A stretch of 64,000 bases of DNA, from NCBI RefSeq assembly GCF_022458985.1, contig NC_061786.1, positions 4,635,501 to 4,699,500 on the forward strand. The letters are read 5' to 3'. Origin of the DNA: Mugil cephalus (Eukaryota; Chordata; Actinopteri; Mugiliformes; Mugilidae). Positions 59,201 through 64,000 of the stretch are shown one piece after another; the first letter of the stretch is position 1; each line of letters opens with the position of its first letter. Both the position numbers and the translations under genes were made by a program. Under the pieces are notes generated by a model, which worked only from the letters and a program-made list of their open reading frames with translations, had not been told where the DNA came from and did not search any database.

Positions 59201-62200
59201 AGTAAGTCATTGTGAGCATATGTTTTGCTCATGCTGACAATGAGTTACTGAGAGTATACCCTGAGTCCTATTCAGTCCCCATGAATGTTTCTATAGTGTC
59301 CTCTGTGGCTCTAAAGTGGGAAGTCGGTCATTTTGAACCTCTCCGCTTTCATTGTAAAGTGGAGAAAACACAACTTCCTCCAGGTTTCCTTTGTTTCTTT
59401 TCTATGAACGCCAACGCTTGTCAACAGATGCATACTTTCAAATGGAAATGGGAAATAATATTACATTTAATACATTTATTATAGAGTAAATACACTGAAA
59501 TTGGATACAATAATTATCAGCTTCAAAATGTTAAAACAAAACCAAATAAAATAAATAAGGATTGTCACAAATGGGTATAAACACTAGTGCAAAATATATG
59601 GAAAAATACAGAATGAATAGATAAATAGATAAAATAAATTGCTAAGTTCGAAATGTTAACTTCAATAGACCAGAAAGAAGCATGTTACATCTACTCTAGA
59701 GAGCCTTCATAACAAAGGTGTGTGTGTGTCTTTTAAATGTGGAATTGTAAAGCCACGCCATTAGGAGGTTTTCTCGTTTCCCGTGGTTTTGTCCCAGACG
59801 TTTGACGTCGATGTTCCAGGCTCTGGTTGTCTAGGAAACTGTGTTGTATAATTTGCAACCCAAAATGTTTCCAAGTAGAACATAAAGATATTGCTGCTGT
59901 ATGGACAAGGACAGACCTTCTTGCCATCACCACTCTGTTGAAAAAGAAAAGACAGTCAACATGTCTGCTCCATCTGGGCTTATGATATGCTTCATACCTG
60001 AGGCCTGTATCACGAAGCGAGCTCACCTTACCCAGCGTTACTCCAACTTATCCAGCTGAACCCATCCACAACAATGACAGTCTGGATAAGCGGTATCACG
60101 ATGCTGGTTATCAACTTGGTAACTCAACCCAGGTTTGTCTTATTGCGAATCGGTGAACGCGCACTTATAAAGGGCGGGTTCCAAGGCTGCAGACCAATCA
60201 CAATCATGAGCGCTGATCCACCAGCAAAAAGGACAACATACGTCTCTTACGAGGAGCAAAGACTGATTCTCCTCAAATATGAAGAAGAAAAAGTAAATCT
60301 CACTCGAAATCTCGAAAAGTCAAACCCCATGGCTGCATGGAAGAGACGCCAAATGGCATGTCAAAGGATTGCAGATTGCAAAAATGTGTGAATTACACAT
60401 CAGCGGCTCAATTAGTTTAGATTTAACGAAGCCATGAAACCCAATCACTGCGCTGCATAGATGAATCGCGTGTATGACAATTCGTCTCATTCCTCCAGAT
60501 GTAACCCCTCTGGAGTAAAAAGAACGTTGGACAAACCAAGCACAAAAACATCATTTCATCTGGGGAGTTGGATTTCTTAATTCTATAATGTTACATGGGC
60601 TTCAATAAAGCTGGGAGCTGATGCCACAATTACATCATATCAATACATCAACTTGTTAACCTGAATGAAATTATCCTGATTTTGAGCTGTGTTTGAGCTA
60701 ATTGGGGACAAATGGTGAAAATGTCCTCCTCTTTGTATGGTTATCTCCTGCAACATGTGTTCATGCCCTAACACTCTTCTGGCAAATTGGGCTCTAATCT
60801 CAATATGGTTTTCAATGAAAGGGCACTTCATTCTTTCCCGAACAGCTGATTGGCCGGTGGGTGGAGCCTTTTATCGGATTCAGATAAATCCTGAAAGTTA
60901 CCCTGACCCCAAGCAGGTTTGCCGTTCAGAGTAAGTTACCATGGTAACGTACCTCAATAAGAATGAATCCAGCTTCGTGATACCGGAAACCCAGGGTTAA
61001 CCCTGAAGTTACCTCGCTAAGTCCGTAATCCTGCTTCGTGATACAGGCCTCTGGTGTCTGCATGAACATTTTGATGGCAGGAGCCAGAGTCAAGGAAAGA
61101 TGTTTTCCTGCAGCAAATGTTTGAATAAGTATGTCAACTGCAACAGTCATTCCCATTAGTTGCTGTATTGCCTCAGTGTTGAGATAACCCCAGCATGCTT
61201 ATCTTTGCATTTCATTAAAATTCTGTAGGCTGTCATTGCCACATCACTTCTAGTCTCTTCCTGTGTGTACATCCCAAAAAGCTGAATAGCTAACAAGGTC
61301 CCTCTGGTCATTAGCATCAAAGAAACAACATGAAGTCATAAGAGAGTTGTCAGTCTAACGAACCAGTGAGATCTCTTTTCCTTATCATTATTCCTTCATT
61401 TTAACATCTAACCTATGCATTGTGTTTTAACTGGACACATTTAGAATTGTATTGTCTATAACTAGACGGTTAAACAAAATCAAGACTGGCGTCACATGAG
61501 AATGCCTTACTTTGAATAGGAGTTTGTGGTTGCCGTTTTAACTGATAGAACACATTGAAAGAAATATATAAATATGCGCTGTTGTAATTTAAAAATTGTC
61601 TTGTGCTTTGACATCAGATGGAGGCCTCCAGGGAGAGGAGACTGAAGACAGCCAACAGGGAGAGGTGAGTATTTGGAATAACAAGTTACTGACCTTTGGA
61701 GTCTTCAACGGGTTATCATGGATACTCTTTGTTTCCTTTATTTCAGACGTCAGAGGCTGCTCCTATTGAGGACAGTAATCCCCCAACGTCTCCTACTATC
61801 AATATTAAAGATGAGCCTATTGATGAGGGCTACGATGCTGCTTTGCTGCCTCAGAGCTCCATCAGACAGATCAAAGAAGAGCTGGAGCACCAGGAGGTAG
61901 AAAAGTCAATTTTCTTTCATGCTCCTGCTGTTTATATCCAGTAGCACACTGAGTTCTAATTTTCCACTATGAAAAATATGAGCGGATTCAAGCAGAAAGA
62001 AATATTTGGACTGAGGCGGCTGACAGCCCATGCTGTGTGCTGATTGTAGTTTACATAAACGTGGATTTGTTATCCTTAAATGTGTAACAGAAGTACAGTC
62101 TTTAAGAGGAATGAAGGCTGAACTGGCAAACAAAATATGATTTGTTTATGTTTGATCGTTTCAGGAAGAGCTGAGGATTAGCTCTGTCTTCTCTGTAGGT

Positions 62201-64000
62201 GGAGGGAACACCTTTGCACAGCCTACTAGTGAGTTGTTTACCGTGATGTTTTCTTGTTCTTTTGATATCACATTTGACAAATATCTGAATTCAGCCATTA
62301 TAAATGAACATTTGCTGTGTCTATTAAACACACAGTATGGGAGTGTAATGAGATTTAAACTTGGCCTTGTTGTCTCGACTTTGCCGTTCTATCCCCTTTT
62401 TATTCACACAAGTGCCAGCAGCAGTCCCAGCCCCCCAGCACACAACCATTTTTATCCCTGGTAGAGGAGCTCTCCTACAAGCCATGGGTCCCCTCCCCAT
62501 CAGAACACCAGCTCCAGTCCAAGCATCACTGCCAGCCCTGGCACCATTACCTTCACGGCCACCTCAACCCCCCATTCCTGGGAGTGTCCGCTGCAGTGGC
62601 TGCTCTAAGGTACTGAGCTGCTTAAATACAATACTGCTTCCTAAATGTTAATGGGATGTGTAATGTTAATGTTTTAGATAATATATAATTAACCGTTTTT
62701 GGGGGTGAGGGTGGGAATTTTCAAGTTTCAAGAGAATTTGGTCTAATTTTGTCCCAATTTTGTTTTCTCTCATCTGTTCTAGGTTCTGCTCAAAGGCCAA
62801 ACAGCATTCCAAAGAAAAGGATCAACACAGCTCTTCTGCTCTACTGTTTGTCTGACAGGACATCTGCCTCCAGCCACCAAGAACCGATTATGTTTTCAGT
62901 GCAAAAAGTTCGTCTTTGTTTCCACTTGATATCAATATGAACAAACTCATTTTTCAGAGTTGTAGTTTGTTACATGTCTGTCATGTGCTGGAAATTGGGT
63001 CATAAAAGCTGATAATAAAGGCAGCTACAGCCAGAGTCATTTTGACTATTTCAAAAAAAACTGCCAGTATTTTACTAATTATACCAACCCATGAGGAGAA
63101 AGGAGGGTACTTACTTACTAACTTGGTAAATCCTATCTATGAGTAGGCAGTGACTGCAAACTCGGCCAATTAAATATATATTGAGTGATGTTTTATTAAC
63201 ATCAGCTGTTGTATTTATTGCTCATGTTGATCTGTTTTTAGGGAGATAATTCAGCCCAGGGACATGATCGCGGTTCCTGCAGACGACAACACCCTCATGC
63301 ACTTCTGTGGCCACTTCTGTCTGTCGGTCTTCAGACATAAGAGGAAACAGCCTGATAAGGCTCCTGACAAACGACAAGAACGAAAGCCCGAGAAGCCACC
63401 AGAGAAACCAGGTGAACGACAGCCTGAAAGACCTTTTTGTAGCGTCTGCAAAGTCAACAACAAGGTAAAGAGACTGTGACCATGTACCTGATAACGACAG
63501 ATCAGCTTCTCTCTGTCTCTACACGTTTGACTTATATTTTGTTTTTGTTTTTCACTGTGATCATCTCTACAGCAAATTGAACATGAGGTCACCCATCAGG
63601 GCCGCCTGCACAGACTCTGTAGTAATGCTTGTTTTGTAAGTTGGCGCAAGATTCGGCAGTTAGCCATGAACTGCTGCGAAGGCTGCGGACTTTACTGTAA
63701 TAGCAAATCAGGTTCCTGTCAGACGCTCACAATCGAAAGAACTCAGCTCAACTTCTGCAGTCCAACCTGCATTGCCACCTTCAAACAGGTGTGTGCCTGT
63801 GAAAAAGTATTTATTTAATAATTTTTCTTTTTAAAATGAGAGATCTTGCATATCCACACCAGTAATATCAGAAACGCAACACTGCACGTTCATCAAGCCA
63901 ATGTAAACTCCCACAATCAACTTTTCTTACACAGACCTGCAGAAAAATGATCGAGTGTGCCAACTGTCACAAGATGGCAGTAGTGTCCTCCACCTTCATG
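56210..64000 (+). CDS. zmym4: MYM-type zinc finger protein 4 (5' part, runs off the window)
   Basis: Ten exons in consistent phase: 56210-56248, 57757-58357, 61618-61664, 61747-61896, 62165-62228, 62413-62609, 62783-62907, 63242-63464, 63573-63788, 63935-64000 (continues); about 576 residues seen. Exon 2 is a long Glu/Ser-rich disordered region. Exon 4 has INIKDEPIDEGYD and RQIKEE, two sumoylation-type sites (Lys250, Lys272) at the same place as human IRIKEEPLD and DKIKDEP. Then ELRISSVFSVGG, a Pro-rich linker, and MYM/TRASH zinc fingers (VRCSGCSK, GSTQLFCSTVCLTG, LCFQCKKEI, LMHFCGHFCLSVF, MNCCEGCGLYC). The family binds chromatin complexes and SUMO. In human ZMYM4 lies near ADPRS, as here. 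ZMYM2/3/6 are alternatives; the N-terminal match favours ZMYM4. Confidence 0.88.
56998..57521 (+). mobile_element. Tc1-like transposon, internally deleted
   Basis: Perfect 10-bp ends including the TA target: TATACAGTGG (56998-57007) and CCACTGTATA (57512-57521). Inside, ATG at 57234 begins MLRSKDIQEQMRKEVTEVYL, the helix-turn-helix start of a fish Tc1 transposase (usual MPRSKEIQEQMRKK), which stops after about 30 codons; the rest is deleted. Lies in zmym4 intron 1. Confidence 0.85.
58430..58735. repeat. dispersed repeat in zmym4 intron 2 (copy also in adprs)
   Basis: Second copy of the sequence described at 48900-49200, with matching blocks in the same order and orientation relative to the plus strand. 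Non-coding. Confidence 0.5.
60001..61050 (+). mobile_element. PIF/Harbinger-like element with Myb/SANT-like ORF
   Basis: Perfect 18-bp inverted repeats, AGGCCTGTATCACGAAGC at 60001-60018 and its complement at 61033-61050, flanked on both sides by CTG, a 3-bp target duplication as expected for Harbinger. A plus-strand frame at 60206-60391 (MSADPPAKRTTYVSYEEQ...) looks like the start of the Myb/SANT-like protein of these elements, with the helix typical SYEEQRLILLKYEEEK. A minus-strand frame at 60640-60831 (MKCPFIENHIEIRAQFARR) resembles the beginning of the transposase. The catalytic transposase is missing, so it cannot move by itself. Confidence 0.8.

Overview
The window looks like teleost fish nuclear DNA. 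It has multi-exon genes with short GT-AG introns, vertebrate-specific proteins, and AT-rich spacers full of fish-type repeats (several Tc1/mariner relics, L2/Rex-like LINE ends, hAT and PIF/Harbinger relics, a tRNA-derived SINE). I saw no CRISPR array, operon, rRNA, tRNA gene or LTR/virus-like element. Gene models were assembled by hand from splice sites, reading phase and remembered vertebrate homologues; none has been checked against a database.

Layout, left to right: 1-6 kb is intergenic with two GC-rich conserved-looking patches. 6.0-10.4 kb (+) is bend3, a four-BEN-domain chromatin repressor. 10.4-11.7 kb holds an unexplained exon-like frame and a deleted Tc1 element with a compound microsatellite inside it. 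11.8-13.2 kb (-) is mtres1, a mitochondrial RNA-binding protein, with an unrecognised possible 5' exon on the opposite side of its promoter. 14.5-17 kb is repeat remains. 19.6-21.7 kb (-) is tmem151b. 24.6-25.06 kb (-) is the first coding exon of grxcr1 without its glutaredoxin-domain exons. 25.5-26.3 kb is an L2-like LINE end with a 5-bp satellite. 26.6-35.0 kb (+) is utp25/def, complete in 12 coding exons. 35.66-46.3 kb (+) is an unusual SLC7 amino-acid transporter locus. 48.3-50.9 kb (-) is adprs (ARH3). 51.7-53.1 kb (+) is a small THAP-domain gene. 53.6-55.4 kb is antisense LINE debris. 56.2-64 kb (+) is the 5' part of zmym4, cut by the window end.

The most notable locus is the transporter. 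Three tandem ~700-bp exons each encode an alternative N-terminal half (SLC7A9/SLC7A13-like, 232-239 codons). All three end at a phase-0 splice donor, and only one downstream set of five C-terminal exons exists. This is the variable-first-exon plus constant-region layout known from UGT1A and protocadherin loci. The copies differ at the position matching the substrate-contacting Asp of b(0,+)AT: Asp in copies A and B, Ala in copy C. Alternative promoter use could therefore switch substrate preference on a common C-terminal half. This is inference from sequence and needs transcript evidence.

The other genes are unrelated housekeeping or tissue genes. bend3 and mtres1 are also neighbours in mammals (human 6q21), and adprs and zmym4 both lie in human 1p34, so the window joins at least two ancestral vertebrate neighbourhoods.
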